Shown in pieces: positions 46,964-56,118 of a stretch of DNA of 64,000 nt; positions within the stretch are counted from its first letter, which is position 1; every line of letters starts with the position of its first letter. Location of the stretch: NCBI RefSeq assembly GCF_900141715.1, contig NZ_FQYK01000001.1, forward strand, positions 248,001-312,000, read 5' to 3'. The notes under the pieces are model-generated. The model was not told the DNA's origin. It ran no database searches and saw only the letters and a list, made by a program, of their open reading frames with translations. The position numbers and the translations under genes are program-made. Source of the stretch: Algibacter luteus. GTDB lineage: Bacteria; Bacteroidota; Bacteroidia; Flavobacteriales; Flavobacteriaceae.

Positions 46964-47008
46964 TAAATATATAATTTGCAATCTAAGTAAGCGTCCTGTT
47001 CTATCCTG
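46964..47008 (-). promoter_or_regulatory. Cassette 6: CAGGAT direct repeat plus -7 box (GH43 unit)
   Basis: Minus-strand half-sites CAGGAT (47003-47008) and CAGGAC (46993-46998), 21 bp, then TATATTTA (46964-46971; one mismatch). The predicted transcript start near 46958 decides the GH43 start codon in favour of 46918. No clear terminator separates it from the upstream DUF5060 gene (stop at 47145). Confidence 0.83.
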
Positions 47009-47144
47009 TCTTCAATTATAATTTCATCCGATTCTATTGGCGTTTTATTAGCAGTACAATAAGATTCAAGTTTAACACAATTGAATTAGCTTTTAATAAA
47101 ATTATACTCCAGATTGATTATAAAGAAGTTAAACCTTAACCAAA

Positions 47145-48998
47145 TTATTTATCAACTTTTATATGAATTACCCAGTCTTTATCTGTTTCGGAAGGCGGAG
47201 CTCCTAAACCAACAATTCCTTCTGCTTTAATCGAAGTAATTGAACCATTTTGTAATTCACCACCGTGTCTTGGATTGTACCATTTTATTTGAAAATTGGC
47301 TCCAGAATCACCTAAATTCAGCTTAATTTTATCTGCGTTGGTTTCAGTATAAACGACATAAATTTCGTCTTCTTTTGCTAAGCAATATGATATGTCATCA
47401 GTTGTTAAATCGTCATTAGGTTCCATTTCCCAAAACGGAATATGATTATTAAAAAAGTGAAGTGTGTGCCTGTTTTGATCCCAAAATAAATCGCGGCTTC
47501 TAAAATCTTGACAAGTTAAATCTGAATTAGGGCTAGCATATCCGAAATACCATTCTACACCGTAACCTCCTGCCATAAGTGTTCCCCACATGGCTCTGCT
47601 TCTAGCAAAATTATGTTCAGGATCTTCATCATCAGGTAATAAAGCAATATTTGCTTTACCAGGTTCATCAACTGCTAATGCCCATTTTCTTCCAGTAGCA
47701 TTCGATTTATCTCGCCATTTTAAAACTCTGGGGTGCACATCATTAAACTCAGGATGACTTAACTGTAATGAGGCTCCTGTTAATGGTGATTGATCACCTA
47801 TCAATTCGGCATATCTATCATCTTTGTTTGGAAACGTATGAATAACCAAATGACTGTTATAGGCATCTAAACTAGAAACATAGTTCGCTGCCTTTATTAC
47901 TTCTGAAATAGGTTGGTTGTTTTCTTCACCTAGATTCCAATTCATGGAAAGATGATGCCCAAATCTTGCAATGAGTTCTCGATAATATAATTTACCCTCG
48001 GTTCCAAAAACACCTTTATCCATTAAATGATCTGTCTCGGTTTCATGGGTTTTAAAATGGAGAAACATACCTTTTGTTTCAGCATATTCAAAAATGCGTT
48101 CCCATTGGTCTAATTTTGAAACATCAAATCGTGTTTTATGAAACATGGTTTCCCAAGCTTCTTTATTCTTTTTAACACTTGCATAAGCTTCATATTCTTC
48201 AATTGGAACTTTTAATAAATGAGGAAATATATTTCTGTCATCTCCATCTACATTAAAAGTTAAAAATGAGAAAACATTGAGTTCTTCGCTAGCTAAATAA
48301 TTTATAGCTCCCAAAAGATTTTTGCCTTTATACTCTTGCCACACATAGGGTAATGCACTATTATCAAAATCTTTGGCGTGAGGCACCCAAGTTTTTTGAA
48401 AACCTAGAGCATTTGTAGATACATCAAAATCTGTATATGCTAATAAATTTTCTGGCGCGTCAACACCTAGTTTTATGAAATAATCTTGACATCCGGCATA
48501 TTTTAAATAGGATTCGCCAACGTATTGCAGTCTTCCTTTAGCACGATTATCTATTCCTGTTTTATCAGATTCTGAAATAATAAATGTTCCTGCTTGTCCG
48601 TCCATAAAATCTGCGCTTGAAGCGTTACTTGCATTTTCAGCTACTGTGATATTATCTCCTTTTTTAAATGAAACTGAATATGTCCATTCTCCAACTTCAT
48701 CCGGGGTAAATCGCACTTGCCAAACATTTCCTGAATCACCACTTGATTCGGCTGTATTGCCATCGGCCGCATAAAAACCTGGAATTATAAATTCTTTTTC
48801 TCCATTTTTGAAAGTAACATCCAATCTGTAGTTTAAAAACGGATTAATTTCATCCATTTCATTTGTATCTGGACCTTCAAAATTTAAAGTAATTCTATGC
48901 CATTTTTTTAACTCACCTTCAACCTTTACCGGTTTTTGTTGTTGACATGAACTTAGGAGTAAAAAAAACAATAGAGAACAGGAGATGTATTTGAGCAT
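47145..48998 (-). CDS. DUF5060 plus TIM-barrel glycosidase-like lipoprotein
   Basis: 617 residues with a lipobox (LLLSSC, Cys18). An N-terminal DUF5060 beta-sandwich (about 25-140, KKWHRITLNFEGP, VWQVRFTPDEVGEWTYSVSF) is followed by a DUF4038/GH140-like TIM barrel (about 155-520) with NLGEENNQP and WALAVDEPGKAN as likely positions of the two catalytic Glu residues. A C-terminal collagen-binding-like sandwich (about 530-615, IKWYNPRHGGELQNG) completes a common arrangement of uncharacterised glycosidases. The substrate is unknown. It lies 11 bp behind the BNR lyase stop, so the two are made together. Confidence 0.75.
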   Translation of the reverse strand: MLKYISCSLLFFLLLSSCQQQKPVKVEGELKKWHRITLNFEGPDTNEMDEINPFLNYRLDVTFKNGEKEFIIPGFYAADGNTAESSGDSGNVWQVRFTPDEVGEWTYSVSFKKGDNITVAENASNASSADFMDGQAGTFIISESDKTGIDNRAKGRLQYVGESYLKYAGCQDYFIKLGVDAPENLLAYTDFDVSTNALGFQKTWVPHAKDFDNSALPYVWQEYKGKNLLGAINYLASEELNVFSFLTFNVDGDDRNIFPHLLKVPIEEYEAYASVKKNKEAWETMFHKTRFDVSKLDQWERIFEYAETKGMFLHFKTHETETDHLMDKGVFGTEGKLYYRELIARFGHHLSMNWNLGEENNQPISEVIKAANYVSSLDAYNSHLVIHTFPNKDDRYAELIGDQSPLTGASLQLSHPEFNDVHPRVLKWRDKSNATGRKWALAVDEPGKANIALLPDDEDPEHNFARSRAMWGTLMAGGYGVEWYFGYASPNSDLTCQDFRSRDLFWDQNRHTLHFFNNHIPFWEMEPNDDLTTDDISYCLAKEDEIYVVYTETNADKIKLNLGDSGANFQIKWYNPRHGGELQNGSITSIKAEGIVGLGAPPSETDKDWVIHIKVDK

Positions 48999-49009
48999 TA
49001 TATCTTCTT

Positions 49010-51118
49010 TTATTTAATAACTATTTTTTTAACAAACCTATTTGTCTCATTAGATAGTTCTACAAAATAAATCCCTCGAGCGTGATTAGAAAAATCTACT
49101 TTATTTTGGGAAACGCTTCCCTTTTCTAAAACTTGACCTTGTATATTCATTAAATTATACTTTAGGTTTTGGTTATTTGATTTTATATTGAAAACACCAT
49201 CACTAGGATTAGGGTAAACTGATAAATCTCGAGCATTGAAGTCATTAATACTCAGAGCCGATGTCAATTCAAATTCAATTTTATCGGGTTCACTTGACAA
49301 TGATCTTTGTTGTGTTAATCTTACTGTATTTTCACCTTGAATTAATGTAACATCTGGTATTCTTGTTTCTAAATATATATTCCAATCAAAGGTTCGTGTG
49401 ATTAAAACATCGTCATACAGCGTTCCATTAATTTCAATATCCATAATGGAATCATCTCTATTTCTGTTTGCCGCAAAAAGAATAAAATCATAAGTACCTG
49501 CAGTAGTTACCTGAAATTTATGTTCAATAAACTGATTTGATGCAAACGAATCTATATATTCACCTCCAGAAGCTGAAGTACTAGTACCAATATTAATATC
49601 AATGGACGCCGTTGTATAATCTTCTGCTTCTAATGATATATTATCAGTTTCTTCAGAAGTATCAACCTCAGACAATGTAAATTCTTGAAAGTATAAGGGG
49701 CGCTTATCGCCAACACCTGGTGTGTTATTTCCTGTGTCTTGCATCAAATAAACATATAACTTATCACCTGTAACAAAAGCATCAAAGTGATTAAAATTTA
49801 TAGTTTCCGTTCCTATATGAACTATTTTCCAATTATTTTGACCTTCTAATGTGGTTTTAATAATTATATTCCCTCCTATAATTTCAACCATAAAGACATG
49901 GTTTTTATAACTGTAAAGTTCCCCACGGGTTTGAGGATTTGGGATAACACCATCTACATCACTAGAGAAATTTGCATCAGTAGCCAACTTATAATAATGT
50001 ACATTTCTATTATCAACACGTTGCACAAAATGAATCGCACCATTTTCAGTAACTGTCCATGCTGGATCGGAAGACGATTTAGGAAATGTGGCTGTCCCAT
50101 AATCATCTCCTGGTTGTGCAATCTGAACTGGGTCTAAGTTTGGGTTAATATTATTTTGGATTGGTAAAGAAATAGAAGTATCATTAACATCAAACCATGG
50201 TGTGGATGCATTTGCGGGAATTCCGTTAGTATACGCATAATATAATCCACTATTTAACATATAACCATTACTGGTATTGGCATCATTGTTAGTAGAGTAT
50301 CTTATTGAAAAACCAGAATAAAACTTACCGTTTAAAAAGCGCTCACCACCATACATATTGTTTCTATTTGGTAATGCAAGCGTACCTTCATGAAATAACC
50401 AGTTATTACTCCAAACGTTACCATTATAATGTGCTAAAAGTATATCGCCATTACCAGAACCGCCTTGTCTATATCTGGCAATCAAACTTCCATCATCTGC
50501 TCTGTGTATCATTGGGTAAGTCATACGCTCATAGTCCTCACCAGATTTTAAATAGTTTCGCTTAGGATTAAAAATATCCAAAGTAAATTCATTATCAGGC
50601 ACAAAAGCCATATTCGTTTTTGAGACTGAATAATTAAAGAAATCGTTAGGTAAAGAAGAGGACCTATAGGCATGCATATCATATAAAATATGAATGGTAT
50701 TATCTATCGTACTAACGCCAATAGCCGCTGTATTATGAGAATCGCCACGTATACCTGTACCATTAAGAAGTTCACCGCCTTGACCGACATGTTTATGTGG
50801 AAATTCTATAGTTACCCAACTTGAGTTTAGTACGTTTAAATTCTTTCTTGAAAGCATTAGATTTCGTGTGTCCATACCACCTTTGTACCAAGTTACAAAT
50901 GCGTATCCATTTACTACATCCACACAATCTCCATGCGGAGAAATCCTTTGACTAAATCTATAATTTACATCTTTTGTTCCTGCAAAGTACAACCCTCCTT
51001 CTCCATCAGGTGTCACTTTTGTTGAGTTATCTAATACGGCATTCAGCTCCTTTTGGGCTGTTATCGTGATTGACACAAAGACTATCAAAACAAACAATAC
51101 GAACTGATTTTTTTTCAT
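49010..51118 (-). CDS. BNR-4 polysaccharide lyase (PL24/PL25 ulvan lyase-like) with CBM and T9SS domain
   Basis: 702 residues. Signal peptide ends at ITAQ (22). A BNR-4 seven-bladed propeller (about 30-485) holds GIRGDSHNTAAIG (His128) and IHILYDMHA (His149), with Tyr201 and Arg217 further on. These spacings (21, 52, 16) come close to the catalytic His, His, Tyr and Arg that I recall for the PL25 ulvan lyase of Pseudoalteromonas. A CBM6/malectin-like domain follows (about 494-610, ISLEAEDYTTASIDINIG), then a T9SS type A sorting domain (VYPNPSDGVFNIK, KKIVIK end). It is therefore a secreted endo-lyase candidate complementing PL28. It lies behind the sulfatase-GH78 fusion across a terminator-like hairpin. 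Confidence 0.78.
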   Translation of the reverse strand: MKKNQFVLFVLIVFVSITITAQKELNAVLDNSTKVTPDGEGGLYFAGTKDVNYRFSQRISPHGDCVDVVNGYAFVTWYKGGMDTRNLMLSRKNLNVLNSSWVTIEFPHKHVGQGGELLNGTGIRGDSHNTAAIGVSTIDNTIHILYDMHAYRSSSLPNDFFNYSVSKTNMAFVPDNEFTLDIFNPKRNYLKSGEDYERMTYPMIHRADDGSLIARYRQGGSGNGDILLAHYNGNVWSNNWLFHEGTLALPNRNNMYGGERFLNGKFYSGFSIRYSTNNDANTSNGYMLNSGLYYAYTNGIPANASTPWFDVNDTSISLPIQNNINPNLDPVQIAQPGDDYGTATFPKSSSDPAWTVTENGAIHFVQRVDNRNVHYYKLATDANFSSDVDGVIPNPQTRGELYSYKNHVFMVEIIGGNIIIKTTLEGQNNWKIVHIGTETINFNHFDAFVTGDKLYVYLMQDTGNNTPGVGDKRPLYFQEFTLSEVDTSEETDNISLEAEDYTTASIDINIGTSTSASGGEYIDSFASNQFIEHKFQVTTAGTYDFILFAANRNRDDSIMDIEINGTLYDDVLITRTFDWNIYLETRIPDVTLIQGENTVRLTQQRSLSSEPDKIEFELTSALSINDFNARDLSVYPNPSDGVFNIKSNNQNLKYNLMNIQGQVLEKGSVSQNKVDFSNHARGIYFVELSNETNRFVKKIVIK

Positions 51119-51152
51119 GTTTTTTTATATTTCGATAGCTTTCATTACTATT

Positions 51153-51191
51153 AAAAAAGCCAGTAGAAACAAGGTTTGTACTGGCTTTTTT
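51153..51191 (-). terminator. Strong hairpin between sulfatase-GH78 and BNR lyase genes
   Basis: AAAAAAGCCAGTA (51153-51165) pairs perfectly with TACTGGCTTTTTT (51179-51191) over 13 bases, followed in the transcript by a U-run. It lies 12 bp behind the stop at 51204. Only 34 bp remain before the BNR start and no cassette is present, so the lyase gene is either read through at reduced level or has an unseen promoter. Confidence 0.82.
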
Positions 51192-51203
51192 TAGTAACTA
51201 ATT

Positions 51204-54200
51204 TTAAAACGAATTTATTTTTAACTTAATTATATGTTTTCCTGGAGATAATCTAACCGAATCGAATGCAGGTGGAATTTTATTTCCATTATGGATTAAG
51301 TCTTTTCCGTCTATATCTTTTAAAGAAAACTCTGCTACCATATTTCCTGGAATTTCTATCTCGTAAGTTTGAAGTCTAGCGCCATTGTACGTATATTTTC
51401 CAATAATTGGACCTCTTACCGTTGGAACTTTTATTTCACTAGATTTCAATTTACCCATTTGAGGTTGAATAGTTGCCACACCAAAACCAGGCGTTTTAGG
51501 CTTTATACCCCATAATCCTCTTGGAATTACATTTGCCGGTACAGCACCCCAAGCGTGATTCCAATCTAAATTGTTCTTGTATTTTAAATCCCAAGCTTCT
51601 AAAGTTATGGTTGAACCTGAACGAATCATATTATACCAACTTCTTTCAGCTTTGCTAGCAAGTAGTTCTAAAGCATAAACTGCTTCACCAGCATTGTACA
51701 ACCCATCCATTAAAAATTGAGCTCCATAAACACTGCAAGCCATTCCTCTGGATTTTACGAAGTCTACAACAGATTGATAATGCTCTTCTGGAACTAACCC
51801 AAATGCCAACGGCATCATATTAGCATGCAGAGACGCATGATCTGTTCCTATACCATCTATATAAATACCACGGGCTGCATCGAACATTTGTTCGTTAACC
51901 GCCTTTTTAACTTTTGCTGCTCTTAATTCAAAGTCTAATACCTCTTGTGTTTTGCCTAAAATTTGAGCAAACTCAGCCATAATTTTCATGTTTTCGTAGA
52001 AAAACGAATTAATTACAGTGCTGTAAGGTTGGAACACAAATCCGTCGCGTTCTCCTTTTGTTTTGCTGCCGTTAAAATTGGCAGATGGCCAATCCACAAT
52101 ATCAGTTAATGGCTTTTTATAACCTTCAGGGAAGCCTAACTTTTTCATGAATTCGTCATCTACTTTTGTAGAAGTAATTAATCCTTCGTCATTAGAGAGT
52201 TCAAAAAGTGTTTTATGTTTTAATGGCTCATAATACCTTTCAATAAGTTCCGTATTTCCTGTATACATATAATCGGCATATATCAATAAAGCCACATGTT
52301 GTTGCCATTCGGTAGGCCATGTTGGATTTTTCATAAAATACTCGATAGTTCTTCTCGCCATGGCAAATTCTCTATCCGTAGTATAATGACTTAATTGATT
52401 CAAGTATGCATCTGCTTCGTAAGGAATACGTTCCCTATCTCCATCAACATATAACCCATTAAATGTTGTAGCTTTTATGGAATATTTACATAAATCCCAA
52501 ACCTGATTTAAAACATCGTTATTACTTTTAAAACTACTGGCATTATCATCCCAATAGGTATGAAACGCTAGTTGTTCAATGTCTTCTGCTGAAATTGATT
52601 CTTGCGCCCCTTCTATTTCGGCATATCGAAATGGCACCAAAGGTGGAAATCCATCTGGTAAAGGAATGGCTTTATTAGCTCTTGTATTTCTCTCATCTTC
52701 CTGAACTTTTATTTGATACTTTGTTTGCCCAGGTTTAACATCCACTTTTATTTCTTGATAACGAATATTGCTTTTTGCAGGTGGAGTTCTGTTAACATTA
52801 CCTTTTTCGTCTAACATTTCCCCAACCCTAACGGTTAAGGTATGTGGCGATTTGGCATTATAGGTAAAATCCATAGTAGCAAAAGCTGCTTTTCCGAAAT
52901 CAATAAAAACAAAGTCGTCTCGTTTTTCAAGTTTTACCGGTGCTACTTTCGTAACTACAAATTTGTTTTCAGTTGAAATAATATAACTATCACTTTTACC
53001 TGTGGTAAACTTTTGAGGCTCTGAATAATCAACTAAACGATTTTCTTCATCCCAAATCCTCACTTTCCAGTAGTAAGTTTTCCCTATTTCAAGTGGATTT
53101 CCATTATACTCAACATTTGTTGACTCTAAAGATCGAACTTGACCGCTATCCCAAACATCGCCGTTATTATTGTTGATGCTTTTCTGGTTGGAAGCGACTA
53201 ATATTTGGTAAGCCCCTTGATATTTAGCACCTAGAGGTACCGTCCAGCCAAATTCTGGTTTTAAATCGAATATTTTAACATCCGTACTAGGTTCTCTAAT
53301 TAACTCAACCGTTAAATCTGTTGGTGCCGCTCTAAACTCATTACTGTTCTTCTTAATTAACTCATCAAGTTTTGCTCGAAGATTATCGGCAACTGCTTTA
53401 TACTTCTTCTTTCCTATTAAATTGTTAATCTCTTTAGGATCTTTTTTAAGGTTATAAAGCTCTTCGATTGACTTATCATTTACATATCTAAAATATTTCC
53501 ATTCTTCAGTTCGAACACCTTCACTTGGAGGAATTTCACTAAAATCCCATATGTGTTCTATTAAAATGGTATCTCTAGCAATTGTATTGGTTTCTTTTTT
53601 TACAATTGGTAGTAAGCTTTTACCTTGCCACGTGTCTGGCGCTTTTACACCTGCTAAATCTGCAATTGTTTGTGTTACATCAATATTTAGTACCATGTCA
53701 TCAATATCTTGATGTGAGTTCACACGTGGATCAAATACAATTAAAGGTACTCGAATTGAGTTGTCGTACATCAGCCATTTTCCTGCTAATTTACGTTCAC
53801 CTAAAAAATATCCATTATCACCCATTACAATGATAACTGTATTTTTTTCTAAGCCTTTCTCTTCTAATTTTTTTCGAATTTTTGCAATTTCTAGGTCTAT
53901 TCCAGAAATCATTCGGTAATATCCTTTTAAGCTGTGTTGGTATTTTTCTGGAGTATCATAACGCCAAGTCCAGCGTAACCAGTTAAATCCGTCTCTTACT
54001 ATTTTAGGTTGTGCGTTAAAATATTTATCATCACCTAGCTCAGGTTCTGGAATGGTTATGTCCGTAAGTAATTTATCTGTTTCAGCTTGCCAAAAATATT
54101 GATCTGGTGCACTATCATGCGCATGAGGTGCACTAAAGCTCAATGAAAGGCAAAATGGTTTTTCATTTGTTGCATTTTTATCTATAAAATCGATAGCTTG

Positions 54201-54731
54201 TTGCCCTGTGTAACGGGTTAAATGTACTGTGTCATTATCAATGGTTTTATAATAATATCCTCTTCTATCTTTAAAACTGTGATTTCTGTCATAATCTTCA
54301 TACTCATCAAATTGTTTATCCAAATCATTATAACGAACGCCATATTTTCCATAAAAGCCCGTATAATAACCATTGTTTTTTAACACGGTTGGATACGAAT
54401 TTGCCATATATTCTTCACGCACATTTCCTGTTTGAAAATTAAAATTATGTGCTCTTTCATGTAAGCCTGTAAATAAACTCGCTCTACTCGCAGCACAAAT
54501 TGGTGTAGTAACAATAGCAGTATTGAAATAGGTTCCTGATTTTGCCAAATCATCCATTTGCGGGGTTTCTACATATTTGTTACCCGCATACCCAATAGCA
54601 TCAAAACGTTGATCATCTGTAAGAATGAATATAATATTTGGTTTATCTTCAGTGCTTTTCTGTTGAGCATTTGACGCGTTAAAACCACATATTGTTGAAA
54701 TTAACATGAATAAAAAACTGACTTTTCGCAT
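51204..54731 (-). CDS. Sulfatase-GH78 rhamnosidase fusion
   Basis: 1175 residues. Signal peptide ends near SNAQ (23). Residues about 28-480 are a complete S1 sulfatase: [13 protein letters not shown], maturation motif [11 protein letters not shown] with Cys79 (Ala instead of the usual Pro), [17 protein letters not shown]. Residues about 490-1175 are a GH78 rhamnosidase: fibronectin-like domain ([20 protein letters not shown]), sandwich, six-hairpin barrel with [14 protein letters not shown] in place of DCPxRE, and [20 protein letters not shown]. Combined desulfation and rhamnose removal on one chain fits rhamnose-3-sulfate ends. A bimodular enzyme of this kind (S1_25 plus GH78) is known from the Formosa agariphila ulvan locus, from memory. 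Own cassette upstream, hairpin downstream. Confidence 0.92.
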   Translation of the reverse strand: MRKVSFLFMLISTICGFNASNAQQKSTEDKPNIIFILTDDQRFDAIGYAGNKYVETPQMDDLAKSGTYFNTAIVTTPICAASRASLFTGLHERAHNFNFQTGNVREEYMANSYPTVLKNNGYYTGFYGKYGVRYNDLDKQFDEYEDYDRNHSFKDRRGYYYKTIDNDTVHLTRYTGQQAIDFIDKNATNEKPFCLSLSFSAPHAHDSAPDQYFWQAETDKLLTDITIPEPELGDDKYFNAQPKIVRDGFNWLRWTWRYDTPEKYQHSLKGYYRMISGIDLEIAKIRKKLEEKGLEKNTVIIVMGDNGYFLGERKLAGKWLMYDNSIRVPLIVFDPRVNSHQDIDDMVLNIDVTQTIADLAGVKAPDTWQGKSLLPIVKKETNTIARDTILIEHIWDFSEIPPSEGVRTEEWKYFRYVNDKSIEELYNLKKDPKEINNLIGKKKYKAVADNLRAKLDELIKKNSNEFRAAPTDLTVELIREPSTDVKIFDLKPEFGWTVPLGAKYQGAYQILVASNQKSINNNNGDVWDSGQVRSLESTNVEYNGNPLEIGKTYYWKVRIWDEENRLVDYSEPQKFTTGKSDSYIISTENKFVVTKVAPVKLEKRDDFVFIDFGKAAFATMDFTYNAKSPHTLTVRVGEMLDEKGNVNRTPPAKSNIRYQEIKVDVKPGQTKYQIKVQEDERNTRANKAIPLPDGFPPLVPFRYAEIEGAQESISAEDIEQLAFHTYWDDNASSFKSNNDVLNQVWDLCKYSIKATTFNGLYVDGDRERIPYEADAYLNQLSHYTTDREFAMARRTIEYFMKNPTWPTEWQQHVALLIYADYMYTGNTELIERYYEPLKHKTLFELSNDEGLITSTKVDDEFMKKLGFPEGYKKPLTDIVDWPSANFNGSKTKGERDGFVFQPYSTVINSFFYENMKIMAEFAQILGKTQEVLDFELRAAKVKKAVNEQMFDAARGIYIDGIGTDHASLHANMMPLAFGLVPEEHYQSVVDFVKSRGMACSVYGAQFLMDGLYNAGEAVYALELLASKAERSWYNMIRSGSTITLEAWDLKYKNNLDWNHAWGAVPANVIPRGLWGIKPKTPGFGVATIQPQMGKLKSSEIKVPTVRGPIIGKYTYNGARLQTYEIEIPGNMVAEFSLKDIDGKDLIHNGNKIPPAFDSVRLSPGKHIIKLKINSF

Positions 54732-54781
54732 TTGATTTCTTTTTATTTAAAGAGAATTTTAAAAAAATTGTTTGTAAAGTA

Positions 54782-54826
54782 TAAAACTAGGGTTTAGCCC
54801 TAGGAGTTCCATCCTGCTCTATCCTG
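54782..54826 (-). promoter_or_regulatory. Cassette 7: CAGGAT direct repeat plus -7 box (sulfatase-GH78)
   Basis: Minus-strand half-sites CAGGAT (54821-54826) and CAGGAT (54811-54816), 21 bp, then TAGTTTTA (54782-54789; one mismatch). It lies just behind the terminator of the oxidoreductase unit, with about 45 bases of leader to the ATG at 54731. Confidence 0.85.
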
Positions 54827-54852
54827 AAATAGAATTAAAAACTCCTTAAATT

Positions 54853-54891
54853 AAAAAATCTTCAACAATAATGATTAATGGTTGAAGATTT
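54853..54891 (-). terminator. Intrinsic terminator after the oxidoreductase unit
   Basis: AAATCTTCAAC (54856-54866) pairs with GTTGAAGATTT (54881-54891) over 14 bases, with a U-rich tail in the minus-strand transcript. It lies 30 bp behind the stop at 54922. Confidence 0.88.
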
Positions 54892-54921
54892 ATACTTTAT
54901 AAAAATTTCTGAAATAAATAA

Positions 54922-56115
54922 TTATCCAAAATTCCACTCGGAATTCCAATCAATTATTTTATTATTATACATGGCATCCAATCCCATTTGAACGCATATG
55001 GCTGCTTTGGCTCCCGTAACTATATTGGATTCTGGATTTTTATTATTTAAAATAGATTCCTTAAAATCTAAAAGAGCCTGCTTACTCGGGTCTAGATGTT
55101 CTACGTTTAAGGGATAACCTTTTTCTGCATCCCAACCCGATGTGGCTCCACTAACGCCATCAACATCACCTATTATTTTATTTTTTTGCCCTTCGGGATA
55201 AAACCAAGCCTTTTTAGTATCGATAATAATCGTGCCTTTATCTCCCAAAACTTTAATTTGATATCCATCTCTAGCGTTACAAGTTAAACTCGTGAATTTT
55301 GCTTTAACGCCACTTGGATAAGTATAAACTAAATGAACATTATCATAAGTTTCTCTACCATCTTTCCAATAATCAATCCCCCCGACACCCATAACTTGAT
55401 TTGGAGTTTCATTAAGTACCCAGTTTACAAAATCGATTTGATGCGAACAGAGTTCAGCCGTTAATCCGCCTGAAAACTCTCTATACATTCTCCAATTTAG
55501 TGCTTTTTCAAATTTAGGTTCAGGAACAACTCTTCGCCAATCACCACGACGATTCCATTGGCACTCAAAGGCAACAATTTTACCAACTTTTCCTTGTTTT
55601 AATAAATCAACCACAGCTGTGTAAAGCCTTGAACTATGGTATTGATGTCCTGTTTGAAATATTAATTTAGAATGTTCCGTTTTTTGAACTAATTCCTGAA
55701 TACCGGTATACCCTTTAGCTAAAGTTTTTTCACAATACACATGTTTGCCTGCATCAAGCGCATCAATGGCAATTTTTGAATGTGTATTAAATGGCGTAGC
55801 GACTATAACCGCATCAACATCTTTATTATCTAATAGTTTTCTGTAATCTAAATACCCAACGGGGTTTGAATTTGCTTTTGCCAAACCTTCTTTTAATCTA
55901 AAAGGTAATACATCACAAGATGCGACAACATTTACATTTTCTATAGAATTAATAATATTAGTAAGTCCGCCACCACGATCTCCAGTGCCAATTACACCAA
56001 TATTTATGGTACTATTAGCATTTATATTTGACATTACATTGCCATACAAATATGAAGAACTAGCTATACCTGCCGTAGCAACGGCTGTTTTTTTTATAAA
56101 TAATCGTCTTTTCAA
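54922..56115 (-). CDS. Gfo/Idh/MocA-family oxidoreductase, Tat-exported
   Basis: 397 residues. Twin-arginine signal (KRRLFIKKTAVATAG), so folded export with bound NAD(P) is likely. Rossmann motif IGVIGTGDRGGG (about 39-50), then CDVLPFRLK, VIVATPFNTHSKIAIDAL, and YCEKTLAKGYTG, the family EKP motif with Thr instead of Pro. The C-terminal alpha/beta domain has WRMYREFSGGLTAELCSHQIDFVNW. Family members oxidise or reduce sugar hydroxyls or cleave glycosides by an NAD-dependent route. It begins 3 bp behind its paralog; with the DUF1080 gene the trio suggests conversion of glycosides to keto forms and their breakdown (inference). Confidence 0.87.
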   Translation of the reverse strand: MKRRLFIKKTAVATAGIASSSYLYGNVMSNINANSTINIGVIGTGDRGGGLTNIINSIENVNVVASCDVLPFRLKEGLAKANSNPVGYLDYRKLLDNKDVDAVIVATPFNTHSKIAIDALDAGKHVYCEKTLAKGYTGIQELVQKTEHSKLIFQTGHQYHSSRLYTAVVDLLKQGKVGKIVAFECQWNRRGDWRRVVPEPKFEKALNWRMYREFSGGLTAELCSHQIDFVNWVLNETPNQVMGVGGIDYWKDGRETYDNVHLVYTYPSGVKAKFTSLTCNARDGYQIKVLGDKGTIIIDTKKAWFYPEGQKNKIIGDVDGVSGATSGWDAEKGYPLNVEHLDPSKQALLDFKESILNNKNPESNIVTGAKAAICVQMGLDAMYNNKIIDWNSEWNFG

Positions 56116-56118
56116 GTT

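Noticed and set aside
46919-46981. Longer start for the GH43 gene at 46981
   Set aside because: It would put the start codon upstream of the predicted -7 box and add 21 residues before a normal signal peptide; the ATG at 46918 fits both the promoter and the export signal.
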